64,000 nt of DNA from Streptomyces viridochromogenes (GTDB lineage: Bacteria; Actinomycetota; Actinomycetes; Streptomycetales; Streptomycetaceae): contig NZ_LGUR01000219.1 of NCBI RefSeq assembly GCF_001270495.1, positions 1 to 64,000 of the forward strand, read 5' to 3'. Of this stretch, positions 22,255 through 30,628 are shown one piece after another (within the stretch, counting starts at the first letter, position 1; the number at the start of each line of letters is the position of its first letter). The position numbers were made by a program, and so were the translations under genes. The notes under the pieces are model-generated. The model had not been told where the DNA came from and searched no databases. It saw nothing but the letters and a program-made list of their open reading frames with translations.

Positions 22255-24651
22255 CTACGCGGGGAAGCGGCGGTCGACCCATTTCCAGGTGAACTCCAGG
22301 GCGACCGCCGCCACCCCGGCAATCCCCACCGCGATCCACGGCATCGTCACCCCGACGAGCCGCAGCGCGAAGAACTCCTGCAGCCACGGCACCACCAGCA
22401 CCAGCAGGAACCCGAGGCCCATCGCGGCGACCAGCGCGATCCGCCACCAGGTGTACGGCCGGGCGATGATGGCCAGCACCCACATCGAGATCAGGAAGAG
22501 CACCAGGGTGGCGACGCTGGTCTCCGCGTCCAGCGCGCCCTCCCCGGTGTAGTGGTGACGGGCGATCAGATACGTCGCGAACGTCGCCACCGCGGCCACC
22601 AGCCCGCCCGGGATCGCGTACCGCATGACCCGTCGTACGAAGTGGGGTTTCGCGCGTTCCTTGTTGGGGGCGAGGGCCAGGAAGAAGGCCGGGACGCCGA
22701 TCGTGAGGGTGGAGAGCAGCGTCAGATGGCGCGGCAGGAAGGGGTACTCCACCTGCCAGAACACCACCATCAGCGCCAGCAGCACCGAGTAGACGGTCTT
22801 CACCAGGAACAGCGTCGCGACCCGGGTGATGTTGCCGATCACCCGCCGCCCCTCCGCGACCACCGACGGCAGCGTCGCGAAGCTGTTGTTGAGCAGCACG
22901 ATCTGCGCGACGGCCCGGGTCGCCTCCGAGCCCGAGCCCATCGCCACGCCGATGTCGGCGTCCTTCAGGGCGAGGACGTCGTTCACGCCGTCGCCGGTCA
23001 TGGCGACGGTGTGCCCGTGGGACTGGAGCGCGCCCACCATGTCCCGCTTCTGCTGCGGGGTGACCCGCCCGAAGACCGTGGCGTCGTCGAGAGCCGTCGC
23101 CATGCCGTCCCTGTCCTGGGGGAGCCGGCGTGCGTCGACCGTCGTACCGGTCAGTCCGAGCTTGGTCGCGACCGCGCCCACGGACACGGCGTTGTCCCCG
23201 GAGATCACCTTGGCGCGGACGTTCTGCTCGGCGAAGTAGCGCAGGGTGTCGGCGGCGTCGGGGCGCAGCCGCTGTTCCAGTACGACGAGAGCGGCGGGCT
23301 TGGCCCCTTCCGCCACGTCGGGATCGTCGAGGTCGCGGTCGGCGCGGGCGAGCAGCAGGACGCGCAGCCCTTGTTCGTTCAGCCGATCGGTTTCGGCCAG
23401 GGCCGGGTCGTCGGCGGTGAGAAGCACGTCGGGGGCGCCCAGCAGCCAGGTACTGGCCTCGCCGTTGCCCTCGCTGAAGGTGGCGCCGCTGTACTTGCGG
23501 GCCGAGGAGAAGGGCAGGGACTCGGTGCAGCGCCAGTCCTCGGCGTCGGGGTAGGCGTCGATGACGGCCTGGAGGGAGGCGTTCGGGCGGGGGTCGGACT
23601 CGCCGAGGGCGCCCAGCACCTTGCGTATGTACTCCTCGTCGCTGCCGCCCAGGGCCCGTAGCTCGGTGACGTCCATGCCGCCCTCGGTGAGGGTGCCGGT
23701 CTTGTCGAGGCAGACGGTGTCGACGCGGGCGAGGCCCTCGATGGCGGGGAGTTCCTGCACCAGGCACTGCTGCCGGCCGAGCCGGATGACGCCGATGGCG
23801 AAGGCGACGGAGGTGAGGAGCACCAGCCCCTCCGGGACCATGGGCACGATGCCGCCGACGGTGCGGGCGATCGAGTCGTCGAGTTCGTTGTCCTTGGCGA
23901 CCAGCTGGGTGATGATCAGGCCGGTGGCGGCCGGGATCATCATCCAGGTCACGTACTTGAGGATGGTCGAGATGCCGGAGCGCAGCTCGGAGTGGACCAG
24001 CGTGAACCGGGATGCCTCCTCGGCGAGCTGGGCGGCGTAGGCCTCGCGCCCGACCTTGGTGGCCTGGAAGGCGCCGCCTCCCGCGACGACGAAACTGCCG
24101 GACAGGACCTGGTCCCCCGGCCGTTTGACGACCGGATCGGCCTCCCCGGTGAGCAGCGACTCGTCGATCTCCAGCCCGTCGGCCTCGACGCACACCCCGT
24201 CCACGACGGCCTTGTCCCCCGGCCCGATCTCGATCAGGTCGTCCAGCACGATCTCGGACGTACTGACCTCGGCGGCGACCCCGTCCCGCCGCACCGTGGG
24301 CCGCGCCTCGCCGATCACCGCGAGCGAGTCGAGGGTCTTCTTCGCCCGCCACTCCTGGATGATCCCGATGCCCGTGTTGGCGAGGATCACGAACCCGAAC
24401 AGGCTGTCCTGGATCGGCGCGACGAACAGCATGATCACCCAGAGCACGCCGATGATCGCGTTGAACCGGGTGAAGACGTTGGCGCGGACGATCTCGGTCA
24501 TCGACCGGCTGCTGCGCACCGGCACGTCGTTGACCCGCCCCTGCGCGACCCGCTCGGCCACCTCGGCGGCGGTCAGCCCGCCCGTCGCCACCGGGGCGGT
24601 GGCGGGGTACACGGGGTTGTCCACTTCGGTGCCCGCGTCGGCATGCGTCAT
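22255..24651 (-). CDS. ctpE: P-type cation-transporting ATPase (CtpE-like)
   Basis: A 798-residue P-type ATPase of the inner membrane. Landmarks in order: two N-terminal helices (VLWVIMLFVAPI and LFGFVILANTGIGII), actuator TGEAD at 168-172, M4 motif PEGL at 273-276, phosphorylation motif DKTGTLT with Asp316, nucleotide-binding domain with KVISGDN, hinge TGDGVNDVLALKDADIG, and about six C-terminal helices. The PEGL M4 and overall layout match mycobacterial CtpE, reported as a calcium importer, rather than heavy-metal CPx ATPases: no CPC motif and no N-terminal metal-binding domain. Ion choice is therefore a family-based inference. ATG 24651 fits. Confidence 0.9.
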   Translation of the reverse strand: MTHADAGTEVDNPVYPATAPVATGGLTAAEVAERVAQGRVNDVPVRSSRSMTEIVRANVFTRFNAIIGVLWVIMLFVAPIQDSLFGFVILANTGIGIIQEWRAKKTLDSLAVIGEARPTVRRDGVAAEVSTSEIVLDDLIEIGPGDKAVVDGVCVEADGLEIDESLLTGEADPVVKRPGDQVLSGSFVVAGGGAFQATKVGREAYAAQLAEEASRFTLVHSELRSGISTILKYVTWMMIPAATGLIITQLVAKDNELDDSIARTVGGIVPMVPEGLVLLTSVAFAIGVIRLGRQQCLVQELPAIEGLARVDTVCLDKTGTLTEGGMDVTELRALGGSDEEYIRKVLGALGESDPRPNASLQAVIDAYPDAEDWRCTESLPFSSARKYSGATFSEGNGEASTWLLGAPDVLLTADDPALAETDRLNEQGLRVLLLARADRDLDDPDVAEGAKPAALVVLEQRLRPDAADTLRYFAEQNVRAKVISGDNAVSVGAVATKLGLTGTTVDARRLPQDRDGMATALDDATVFGRVTPQQKRDMVGALQSHGHTVAMTGDGVNDVLALKDADIGVAMGSGSEATRAVAQIVLLNNSFATLPSVVAEGRRVIGNITRVATLFLVKTVYSVLLALMVVFWQVEYPFLPRHLTLLSTLTIGVPAFFLALAPNKERAKPHFVRRVMRYAIPGGLVAAVATFATYLIARHHYTGEGALDAETSVATLVLFLISMWVLAIIARPYTWWRIALVAAMGLGFLLVLVVPWLQEFFALRLVGVTMPWIAVGIAGVAAVALEFTWKWVDRRFPA

Positions 24652-24748
24652 GCATTCGACGGTACGTGCGGATCTACGGCTTCACCCGCCGAGTGCACGG
24701 AAGTTCCGACCTGGGGAGGACGGGCGTCGTACCGGGGTTGTACGGCGG

Positions 24749-25045
24749 CTAGTCGGTGGACGGCGCCGGTGACTGCTCCGGCCGCGTCTCCGTCGTCTCG
24801 CCCGACGCCGCCCTCTTGAGCGCGGCGTCGCGTCGGCGGACGTACCAGATGCCGATGAGTCCCAGCCCGCCGCCGGCGAGGCAGGTCCAGACCCACCAGG
24901 TGAGGTCGCGGTCGTCGAACCAGCTGTAGAAGGGGAGCTGGACGACGAAGAGGACGAACCACAGGATCGTGCCGCCGGTGATGGTGGCGACCACGGGGCC
25001 CTCCAGGGGCTCCGGCGCCTCGTGCTTGGGGGTCCACTTCGCCAT
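24749..25045 (-). CDS. DUF2530 family membrane protein
   Basis: A 98-residue protein with two membrane helices (GGTILWFVLFVVQLPFYSWF and WWVWTCLAGGGLGLIGIWYV) after the family-like start MAKWTPKHEAPEPLEGP. The tail is charged (RRRDAALKRAA, then SGETTETRPEQSP). ATG 25045 is chosen because the upstream frame is non-conserved. It is divergent from the NCS2 permease gene. Function is unknown. Confidence 0.8.
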   Translation of the reverse strand: MAKWTPKHEAPEPLEGPVVATITGGTILWFVLFVVQLPFYSWFDDRDLTWWVWTCLAGGGLGLIGIWYVRRRDAALKRAASGETTETRPEQSPAPSTD

Positions 25046-25173
25046 GGGGGACAGCTTACGAGGCGATCGGATCCACGCGGATCTACGCGCGGAGATCGCC
25101 GTTCCCGGCTTTATATGTTCATACTGAAACGGTTTATGCCTGACCACTTCTCTTCGTAGGAACAGCCAAAAGC

Positions 25174-26574
25174 ATGCCCGCATACGGCGCACTCGACCGC
25201 TACTTCAGGATCTCCGAGCGGGGCAGCACCCTGCCCCGCGAGATCCGCGGCGGTCTCGCCACCTTCTTCGCGATGGCGTACATCATCGTGCTGAACCCGA
25301 TCATCCTCGGCAGCGCGAAGGACATGTACGGCCACCAGCTGGACAACGGACAGCTGGTCACCGCCACGGCCCTGACGGCGGCTTTCGCCACGCTCCTCAT
25401 GGGCGTCATCGGCAACGTGCCGATCGCGCTCGCCGCCGGACTCGGTGTGAACTCGGTTGTCGCGCTCCAGCTGGCGCCCCGGATGTCCTGGCCGGACGCG
25501 ATGGGCATGGTGGTCCTGGCCGGCTTCGTGGTCATGCTGCTCGTCGCCACGGGTCTGCGCGAGCGCGTCATGAACGCCGTGCCCTACAGCCTCCGCAAGG
25601 CCATCTCCATCGGTATCGGCCTGTTCATCATGCTGATCGGCCTCGTCGACTCCGGCTTCGTCTCCCGCATCCCGGACGTCGCCCAGACGACCGTGCCGCT
25701 CCAGCTCGGCGGCGACGGTCACCTCAACGGCTGGCCGGTCCTCGTCTTCGTTCTGGGCGCGCTGCTCACCCTCGCCCTCATCGTCCGCAAGGTCTCCGGC
25801 GCGATCCTCATCTCGATCGTCACCATGACCGTGGTCGCGGTCGCCATCGAGGCCGTCGCCAACGTGCCGTCCTGGGGCCTGACGACCCCGAAGTGGCCCG
25901 GCAACCCCGTCGCCAGCCCCGACTTCGGCCTGATCGGCGAGGTCAGCCTGTTCGGCGGGTTCGAGAAGGTCGGCGCGCTGACCGGCGTCCTCTTCGTCTT
26001 CACGGTCCTGCTGTCCTGCTTCTTCGACGCCATGGGCACGATCATGGGCGTCAGCGACGAGGCGAAGCTGACCGACGCCCAGGGGCAGATGCCGGGCATC
26101 AACAAGGTCCTGTTCGTCGACGGCCTCGCCGTCGCCGCGGGCGGCGCCAGCTCCTCCTCGGCCACCACCGCATTCGTGGAGTCCACGGCAGGCGTGGGCG
26201 AGGGTGCCCGTACCGGCTTCGCGAACGTCGTCACCGGCGCCCTCTTCGGCGTCGCGCTGTTCCTGACGCCCGTCGCCACCATGGTCCCGTCCCAGGCGGC
26301 CACCCCGGCCCTGCTCGCGGTCGGCTTCCTGATCCTGGCGAACTCCGTCAAGGAGATCGACTGGGCCGACTACACGGTCGCGATCCCGGCCTTCGTGACG
26401 ATGGTGATGATGCCGTTCACCTACTCGATCACCAACGGCATCGGCATGGGCTTCATCACCTTCGCGGTGCTGCGGCTGGCCGCCGGGCGGGGCCGCGAGG
26501 TGCCGGTCGCGATGTACGTCGTGGCGGCGGTGTTCGGCTTCTACTACCTGATGCCGGCGCTGGGCCTCACGTAG
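25174..26574 (+). CDS. NCS2 family (AzgA-type) purine permease
   Basis: A 466-residue nucleobase:cation symporter-2 type permease of the cytoplasmic membrane, probably for adenine, guanine or hypoxanthine. It shows the AzgA-like start (FRISERGSTLPREIRGGLATFFAMAYIIVLNP), the GLGVNSVVAL segment in TM3, the signature region SCFFDAMGTIMGVSDEA, and GASSSSATTAFVESTAGVGEGARTG. About 13 hydrophobic helices are visible. An AT-rich stretch upstream (TTTATATGTTCATACTG, near 25111) probably holds the promoter. Confidence 0.92.
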   Translation: MPAYGALDRYFRISERGSTLPREIRGGLATFFAMAYIIVLNPIILGSAKDMYGHQLDNGQLVTATALTAAFATLLMGVIGNVPIALAAGLGVNSVVALQLAPRMSWPDAMGMVVLAGFVVMLLVATGLRERVMNAVPYSLRKAISIGIGLFIMLIGLVDSGFVSRIPDVAQTTVPLQLGGDGHLNGWPVLVFVLGALLTLALIVRKVSGAILISIVTMTVVAVAIEAVANVPSWGLTTPKWPGNPVASPDFGLIGEVSLFGGFEKVGALTGVLFVFTVLLSCFFDAMGTIMGVSDEAKLTDAQGQMPGINKVLFVDGLAVAAGGASSSSATTAFVESTAGVGEGARTGFANVVTGALFGVALFLTPVATMVPSQAATPALLAVGFLILANSVKEIDWADYTVAIPAFVTMVMMPFTYSITNGIGMGFITFAVLRLAAGRGREVPVAMYVVAAVFGFYYLMPALGLT

Positions 26575-26583
26575 GTCCGGGTC

Positions 26584-26766
26584 TCACGTGAGCCCGTAGA
26601 ACTTCTCGGTCTCCTCGACCGCGGACTGGAACCGCTCGTCGAAGTCATCGCGGATGAGCGTCCGGACGACGTAGTCCTGGACGCTCATTCCTCTTTTCGC
26701 CGCATGCTCCCGGAGTCGTTCGAGCAGCTCGTGGTCTATCCGCAGGCTGAGCACGCTGGTCCCCAT
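26584..26766 (-). CDS. ribbon-helix-helix (CopG-type) DNA-binding protein
   Basis: A 60-residue protein with a clear RHH pattern: beta-strand SVLSLRIDHELLERL, helix LREHAAKRGM, and SVQDYVVRTLIRDD as the second helix. The C-terminal tail (FQSAVEETEKFYGLT) resembles antitoxin tails that contact a toxin, but no toxin gene lies next to it. It converges with the NCS2 gene, 10 bp apart. ATG 26766 is preferred over GTG 26772. It may be an orphan antitoxin or a small autoregulator. Confidence 0.75.
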   Translation of the reverse strand: MGTSVLSLRIDHELLERLREHAAKRGMSVQDYVVRTLIRDDFDERFQSAVEETEKFYGLT

Positions 26767-26907
26767 GGACACGAGGGTGGTGGCACTCTTCGGTGCGGTG
26801 TGTCACGTTCCGCCGTCGGATCACCCATATGAGTGATGTCTCGATTCAGTGGCCAGTGTCACGGGCATCGATGCGTGTCCTCGGCGCTTTTCGAGTGGTC
26901 CTTAGCG

Positions 26908-26925
26908 AGAGTAATGAGTTACTCT
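26908..26925. promoter_or_regulatory. MarR operator overlapping a likely leaderless promoter
   Basis: AGAGTAATGAGTTACTCT is a perfect 7-bp inverted repeat with a 4-bp spacer, ending 7 bp before the MarR start codon. Its right half (TTACTCT) sits where a -10 element would be for a transcript starting at the ATG, and there is no good ribosome site. Autorepression by the MarR protein is strongly suggested. Confidence 0.8.
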
Positions 26926-26932
26926 AAAGAAC

Positions 26933-27370
26933 ATGTCGGACCTTACCCATGGCGACGACGCTGCCGCCGTGAACTCCCTGCGCTCCGCCGTGATGCGGCT
27001 GTCGCGTCGACTCAAGCACCAGCGGGTCGACGAGTCGCTGAGCCCCACCGAGATGTCGGTGCTGGGCACCCTCTCCCTCTGCGGCAAGGCCACCCCCGGT
27101 GAGCTCGCCCGCAAGGAGCACGTCCAGCCGCCGTCGATGACCCGCATCGTCGCCCTGCTGGAGGCGAAGGGCCTGGTCCGGCTGGAGCCGCACCCCGAGG
27201 ACCGGCGCCAGAAGGTCGTCACGAAGACGGAGCAGGCCGAGGCGATGCTCGAGGAGAGCCGCCGTAAGCGCAACGCCTTCCTGGCCACCCTGGTCGAGGG
27301 TCTCGACGAGGACGAGTGGGCGAAGATCCGCGCCGCCGCCCCCGTGCTGGAGAAGCTCGCACACCTGTAA
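26933..27370 (+). CDS. MarR-family transcriptional regulator
   Basis: A 145-residue winged-helix repressor. The wHTH spans about residues 40-100 (LSPTEMSVLGTLSLCGKATPGELARKEHVQPPSMTRIVALLEAKGLVRLEPHPEDRRQKVVTKT pattern), with the wing DRRQ typical of MarR. Dimerisation helices lie at both ends. The gene is followed 27 bp later by an MFS exporter with a GAGGAGG ribosome site, forming a two-gene unit. The perfect palindrome over its start region implies it represses itself and the exporter, with release by a ligand that may also be exported. Confidence 0.92.
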   Translation: MSDLTHGDDAAAVNSLRSAVMRLSRRLKHQRVDESLSPTEMSVLGTLSLCGKATPGELARKEHVQPPSMTRIVALLEAKGLVRLEPHPEDRRQKVVTKTEQAEAMLEESRRKRNAFLATLVEGLDEDEWAKIRAAAPVLEKLAHL

Positions 27371-27397
27371 GCAGCGTTCACGAGGAGGCGAACCCTT

Positions 27398-28813
27398 TTG
27401 AGTACGGGACCCGGAGCAGATTCCGCCCCCGCACCGACCACCCACAACTCCCCGCCCGCCCCTGAGCTCCGCAAGACCCGCAAGACCCGCAAGACCCGCA
27501 AGCCCTCGAAGCCCTCGCAGTCCTCCAAGTCCTCGATGTTCAGCTCGCTGAAGGTCAGGAACTACCGCCTCTTCTTCCTCGGCCAGGTCGTCTCCAACAC
27601 CGGCACCTGGATGCAGCGCATCGCCCAGGACTGGCTGGTGCTGAGCCTCACCGGCTCCGCCACCGCCGTCGGCATCACCACGGCCCTCCAGTTCCTGCCG
27701 ATGCTGCTCTTCGGCCTCTACGGCGGAGTCCTCGTCGACCGGCTGCCCAAGCGCGGCACGCTGCTCGTCACGCAGTCGGCGATGGCCCTCACCGGTATCG
27801 CGCTCGCCGTCCTCACGCTCACCGGGCACGTCCAGGTCTGGCACGTCTATCTGGCCGCCTTCGCCGTCGGCCTCGCGACCGTCGTCGACAACCCGGCCCG
27901 TCAGTCGTTCGTCTCCGAGATGGTCGGCCCGGACCAGCTGCAGAACGCGGTCAGTCTGAACTCCGCGAACTTCCAGTCGGCCCGCCTGATCGGCCCCGCC
28001 GTGGCCGGCCTGATGATCACCGGTGTCGGCACGGGCTGGGCGTTCCTCGCCAACGGCCTCTCCTTCGTCGCGCCCATCGCCGGTCTGCTGCTGATGCGGG
28101 CGCGTGAGCTGTACGCCGTCGAGCGGGCGCCGCGCGGCAAGGGCCAGCTGCGGGAGGGCCTGCGCTATGTCGCCGGACGCCCGGAGCTGATCTGGACCAT
28201 CGCCCTGGCCGGGTTCGTGAGCACCTTCGGCTTCAACTTCCCCGTCTATCTGTCCGCCTTCGCCGACGACGTCTTCCACGCGGGCGCCGGCTCCTACAGC
28301 CTCTTCAACACCCTGATGGCGGTCGGCTCCCTGGCGGGCGCGCTGCTCGCGGCCCGGCGCGGTACCGCCCGGATGCGGGTGCTGATCGTGGGGGCGCTGG
28401 CCTTCGGCACGATGGAGATCGTCGCCGCGTTCGCCCCCTCGCTGTGGCTGTTCGCCCTGCTCATGGCGCCCATAGGCATGTTCGGCATGACGGTGAACGT
28501 GACGGCGAACAGCAGCATTCAGATGTCCACCGACCCGAGCATGCGGGGCCGTGTGATGGCCCTGTACATGATGGTCTTCATGGGCGGAGCCCCGCTGGGC
28601 GCGCCGATCGCCGGCTGGATCACGGACGCGTACGGCGTCCGGGCGGGGTTGGCGGTGGGCGGCGCGATCACGGCGGCCGCCGCGGTGACGATCGCCTTGG
28701 TGCTGGCCCGCGTGGGTGGCCTGAGGCTGTCGGTGGGGTGGAATCAGGGGCATCCGCGTGCTCGGTTCGTTCCTCGGGAGGAGCGGGAGGAGCAGTTGGC
28801 CACGGCTGCGTAG
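27398..28813 (+). CDS. MFS exporter with Lys/Arg-repeat N-terminus
   Basis: A 471-residue transporter of the MFS_3/enterobactin-exporter-like class with 12 predicted helices. It begins at TTG 27398 behind GAGGAGG. The membrane part starts at MFSSLKVRNYRLFFLGQVVSNTGTWMQRIAQDWLVL, a hallmark of this group, and includes the LVDRLPKRGTLL loop. The first 45 residues are unusual: a proline-rich stretch then KTRKTRKTRK and KPSKPSQSSKSS, encoded by 9-bp tandem repeats of CGCAAGACC. It is co-transcribed with the MarR gene. It probably exports a toxic small molecule; substrate unknown. Confidence 0.9.
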   Translation: MSTGPGADSAPAPTTHNSPPAPELRKTRKTRKTRKPSKPSQSSKSSMFSSLKVRNYRLFFLGQVVSNTGTWMQRIAQDWLVLSLTGSATAVGITTALQFLPMLLFGLYGGVLVDRLPKRGTLLVTQSAMALTGIALAVLTLTGHVQVWHVYLAAFAVGLATVVDNPARQSFVSEMVGPDQLQNAVSLNSANFQSARLIGPAVAGLMITGVGTGWAFLANGLSFVAPIAGLLLMRARELYAVERAPRGKGQLREGLRYVAGRPELIWTIALAGFVSTFGFNFPVYLSAFADDVFHAGAGSYSLFNTLMAVGSLAGALLAARRGTARMRVLIVGALAFGTMEIVAAFAPSLWLFALLMAPIGMFGMTVNVTANSSIQMSTDPSMRGRVMALYMMVFMGGAPLGAPIAGWITDAYGVRAGLAVGGAITAAAAVTIALVLARVGGLRLSVGWNQGHPRARFVPREEREEQLATAA

Positions 28814-28867
28814 TCAGTCGCGGGGGAACTCGTCGACGATCTCGATCCTGTCGTCAAGGACGGTCAT
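28814..28867 (-). pseudogene. collapsed relic of a Uma2 nuclease gene
   Basis: A 17-codon frame, MTVLDDRIEIVDEFPRD, joins the first codons of the Uma2 gene at 34940-35533 (MTVLEDRI) directly to its last ones (DEFPRDR). The 75 bp upstream of the start match the Uma2 upstream region at about 85% (CATCGTGGCGCTCCTCCCC ... CGATACGCACGGTGACC). This looks like a sibling gene that lost about 550 bp of its interior in frame. It is very unlikely to be functional. Confidence 0.75.
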
Positions 28868-28977
28868 CGTGGCGCTCCTCCCCGCCTGCCGCCCGGACGA
28901 GTGCAGCCGCGCAGTCCCACGATACGCACGGTGACCGTGTCACGTGTGGCCATGGTCACGCGCACGTCCCGCGGCGA

Positions 28978-29496
28978 CTAGACCCTCCGCGCCAGCACCT
29001 GCCCCGGCCAGTCCCCCGTCCCCCGGTAGGTCTCCGTGCGGACGAAGCCGTTGCTCTCGTAGAAGCGCACCAGCTTGCCGTCGCCGCCCGCGTAACAGTC
29101 CACCCGCAGCAGGGAGAGGCCCGCCCGGCGGGTCTCCTCGGCGGCGTGGGCGAGCAGGGCGCTGCCCAGGCCGTGGCCCTGGAAGCGGCGGTCGGAGGCG
29201 AGCCAGTGGATGTAGCGCTCGGGCTCGCCGGGCGGCGGGAGGTGGGAGAGGTAGGCGCCGGGCGCGCCGGTGAGGGTGAGGGTGGCTCCCGGGACGCCGT
29301 CGGCCTCGGCGATGAAGACGCTGCCCTCGTCCATGTGCCGGGTCACCGACTCCACCACCCTCGGGTTCTCCGACAGCGGCTTGGTCCCCCACTGCCCCGT
29401 GCGCCCCTGCCCGACCAGCCACTCCACACAGCTGTCGAGCATGCCGAGTATCGCGGGGATGTCGTCGTGTCCGCCGTCCCTGATGATGATCTCCAT
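28978..29496 (-). CDS. GNAT-family N-acetyltransferase
   Basis: A 172-residue acetyltransferase of the GNAT fold. The acetyl-CoA binding motif A is seen in RRFQGHGLGSALLAHAAEETRRAG (Q/RxxGxG/A as QGHGLG), followed by LLRVDCYAGGDGKLVRFYESNGFVRTE, the usual motif B end. ATG 29496 gives MEIIIRDGGHDD. It is divergent from thpR with only 26 bp between start codons, so promoters must overlap the genes or the transcripts be leaderless. Substrate is unknown. Confidence 0.88.
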   Translation of the reverse strand: MEIIIRDGGHDDIPAILGMLDSCVEWLVGQGRTGQWGTKPLSENPRVVESVTRHMDEGSVFIAEADGVPGATLTLTGAPGAYLSHLPPPGEPERYIHWLASDRRFQGHGLGSALLAHAAEETRRAGLSLLRVDCYAGGDGKLVRFYESNGFVRTETYRGTGDWPGQVLARRV

Positions 29497-29522
29497 CCCG
29501 TCATGGTGCCAGGCTGGATGCC

Positions 29523-30095
29523 ATGAGACTCTTCGCCGCCGTACTGCCGCCCGAGGACGTGACCAGTGAACTGGCCGCCGAAGTGGCCGAGTTGAGGAAG
29601 CTGCCCGGCGCGGACGGGCTGCGCTGGACCGGCCGCCCGGGTTGGCACTTCACACTGGCCTTCTACGGCGAGGTCGACGACGACCTCGTACCGGACCTGT
29701 CGGCGCGGCTGGAGCGCGCGGCCCATCGCACCGCCCCCTTCCCGCTGGCGCTGCGCGGCGGCGGCCAGTTCGGGCACGGGCGGGCGCTGTGGGCGGGCGC
29801 GGAGGGGGATCTGGCGACGCTGCGGCTGCTGGCGGACCGGAGTGAGGCGGCGGCGCGGAAGGCGGGGGTGCCGATGGGGGAGCACCGGCGGTACAAGGCC
29901 CACCTGACGGTGGCCAGGAGCCGCTCGGCGGTGGACGTACGGCCGTATGTGGCGACCCTCGACGAGTTCACGAGCCGGACCTGGACCGTGGGCGAGCTGG
30001 CGCTGGTGCGGAGCAACCTGCCGAAGTCCGGAGTGGCGGGCGAACAGCCCCGGTACGAGGTGGTCGCCCGCTGGCCGCTCGGAGGGGCCGGTTAG
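29523..30095 (+). CDS. thpR: RNA 2',3'-cyclic phosphodiesterase (2H family)
   Basis: A 190-residue 2H phosphoesterase (ThpR/LigT). Two catalytic HxT/S-type motifs are present: HFTLAF near residue 43 and HLTVAR near residue 129. The N-terminus MRLFAAVLPPEDV is typical. Such enzymes open 2',3'-cyclic phosphates on RNA ends and can join tRNA halves in vitro. A 29-residue single-helix peptide gene follows 10 bp later. Confidence 0.9.
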   Translation: MRLFAAVLPPEDVTSELAAEVAELRKLPGADGLRWTGRPGWHFTLAFYGEVDDDLVPDLSARLERAAHRTAPFPLALRGGGQFGHGRALWAGAEGDLATLRLLADRSEAAARKAGVPMGEHRRYKAHLTVARSRSAVDVRPYVATLDEFTSRTWTVGELALVRSNLPKSGVAGEQPRYEVVARWPLGGAG

Positions 30096-30105
30096 GCTCG
30101 GTCCC

Positions 30106-30195
30106 GTGGACCCGAAAACCCGGAACCGGATCATGGCCGGTGCGCTTGTGTTGATGTTCGTCCTGGTCGCGGTAGCGGCGGCGCTCGGACAGTAG
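30106..30195 (+). CDS. very small single-helix membrane protein
   Basis: A 29-residue frame from GTG 30106: (V)DPKTRNRIMAGALVLMF, VLVAVAAALGQ. A charged N-terminus is followed by one membrane helix that reaches the C-terminus. GGAGGGG lies about 18 nt upstream, inside the thpR end. This type of tiny membrane protein occurs widely in Streptomyces; function is unknown. Confidence 0.55.
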   Translation: MDPKTRNRIMAGALVLMFVLVAVAAALGQ

Positions 30196-30216
30196 GCCCG
30201 CCCCCCCCGCGCCGGT

Positions 30217-30589
30217 TCAGGCGAACTCGATCACCCCCGCCGGACGGCCTCGCTGACCGTCGCCGCCCGGTTCTCCGCGCCGAGCTCGCGTAGTTCGGTA
30301 CGGGGTGGGTCTTGACCGGCGCCTCGGCCAGGAACGGCGTGCTCGCGATGGCCCGGTTGCTGTGCCCCTCGGTGAGCAGCCGTACGACCTCGATCTCCCG
30401 CTTGCTGAGCACCGGCCCGGGGCGCTCGACCGCGTGCCCGGCGACCCCGGCGGCGGCCTCCGGCGCCAGGGCCATGCCCCCGGCCGCCGCTGTGCGCACC
30501 GCGCGGAACAGCTCCTCGGGAGGGCCCGCCTTGACCGGCCGCCCCGCCCGGCCCAGCCGCTCCCACCGGGCCGGGCCGGTCGCGTGCAT
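30217..30589 (-). pseudogene. degraded LuxR/NarL-type response regulator
   Basis: Only the 3' part of a response regulator remains. The receiver end (PPEELFRAVRTAAAGGMALAPEAAAG) leads into a LuxR HTH (LSKREIEVVRLLTEGHSNRAIAS). After APVKTHPVPN the frame shifts to continue ELRELGAENRAATVSEAVRRG, and a further 1-nt change is needed to read the usual final VIEFA. The normal AxxLFLSEATVKTH is corrupted to STPFLAEAPVKTH. The N-terminal receiver with its phosphorylated Asp is missing. Clearly a decaying gene. Confidence 0.8.
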
Positions 30590-30628
30590 GGGCCGAAGGG
30601 GACTCGGGGGTGCCGTCAGGAACCGCCC

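Noticed and set aside
20963..24655. A 1230-codon minus-strand frame overlapping the P-type ATPase
   Set aside because: It is an out-of-frame reading of the P-type ATPase plus antisense of the secreted protein gene; all P-type motifs are in the other frame.
30106..30200. Possible toxin peptide of a type I toxin-antitoxin system (single-helix 29-aa protein)
   Set aside because: No antisense promoter, repeat or structured leader is evident; small single-helix proteins are common in Streptomyces.
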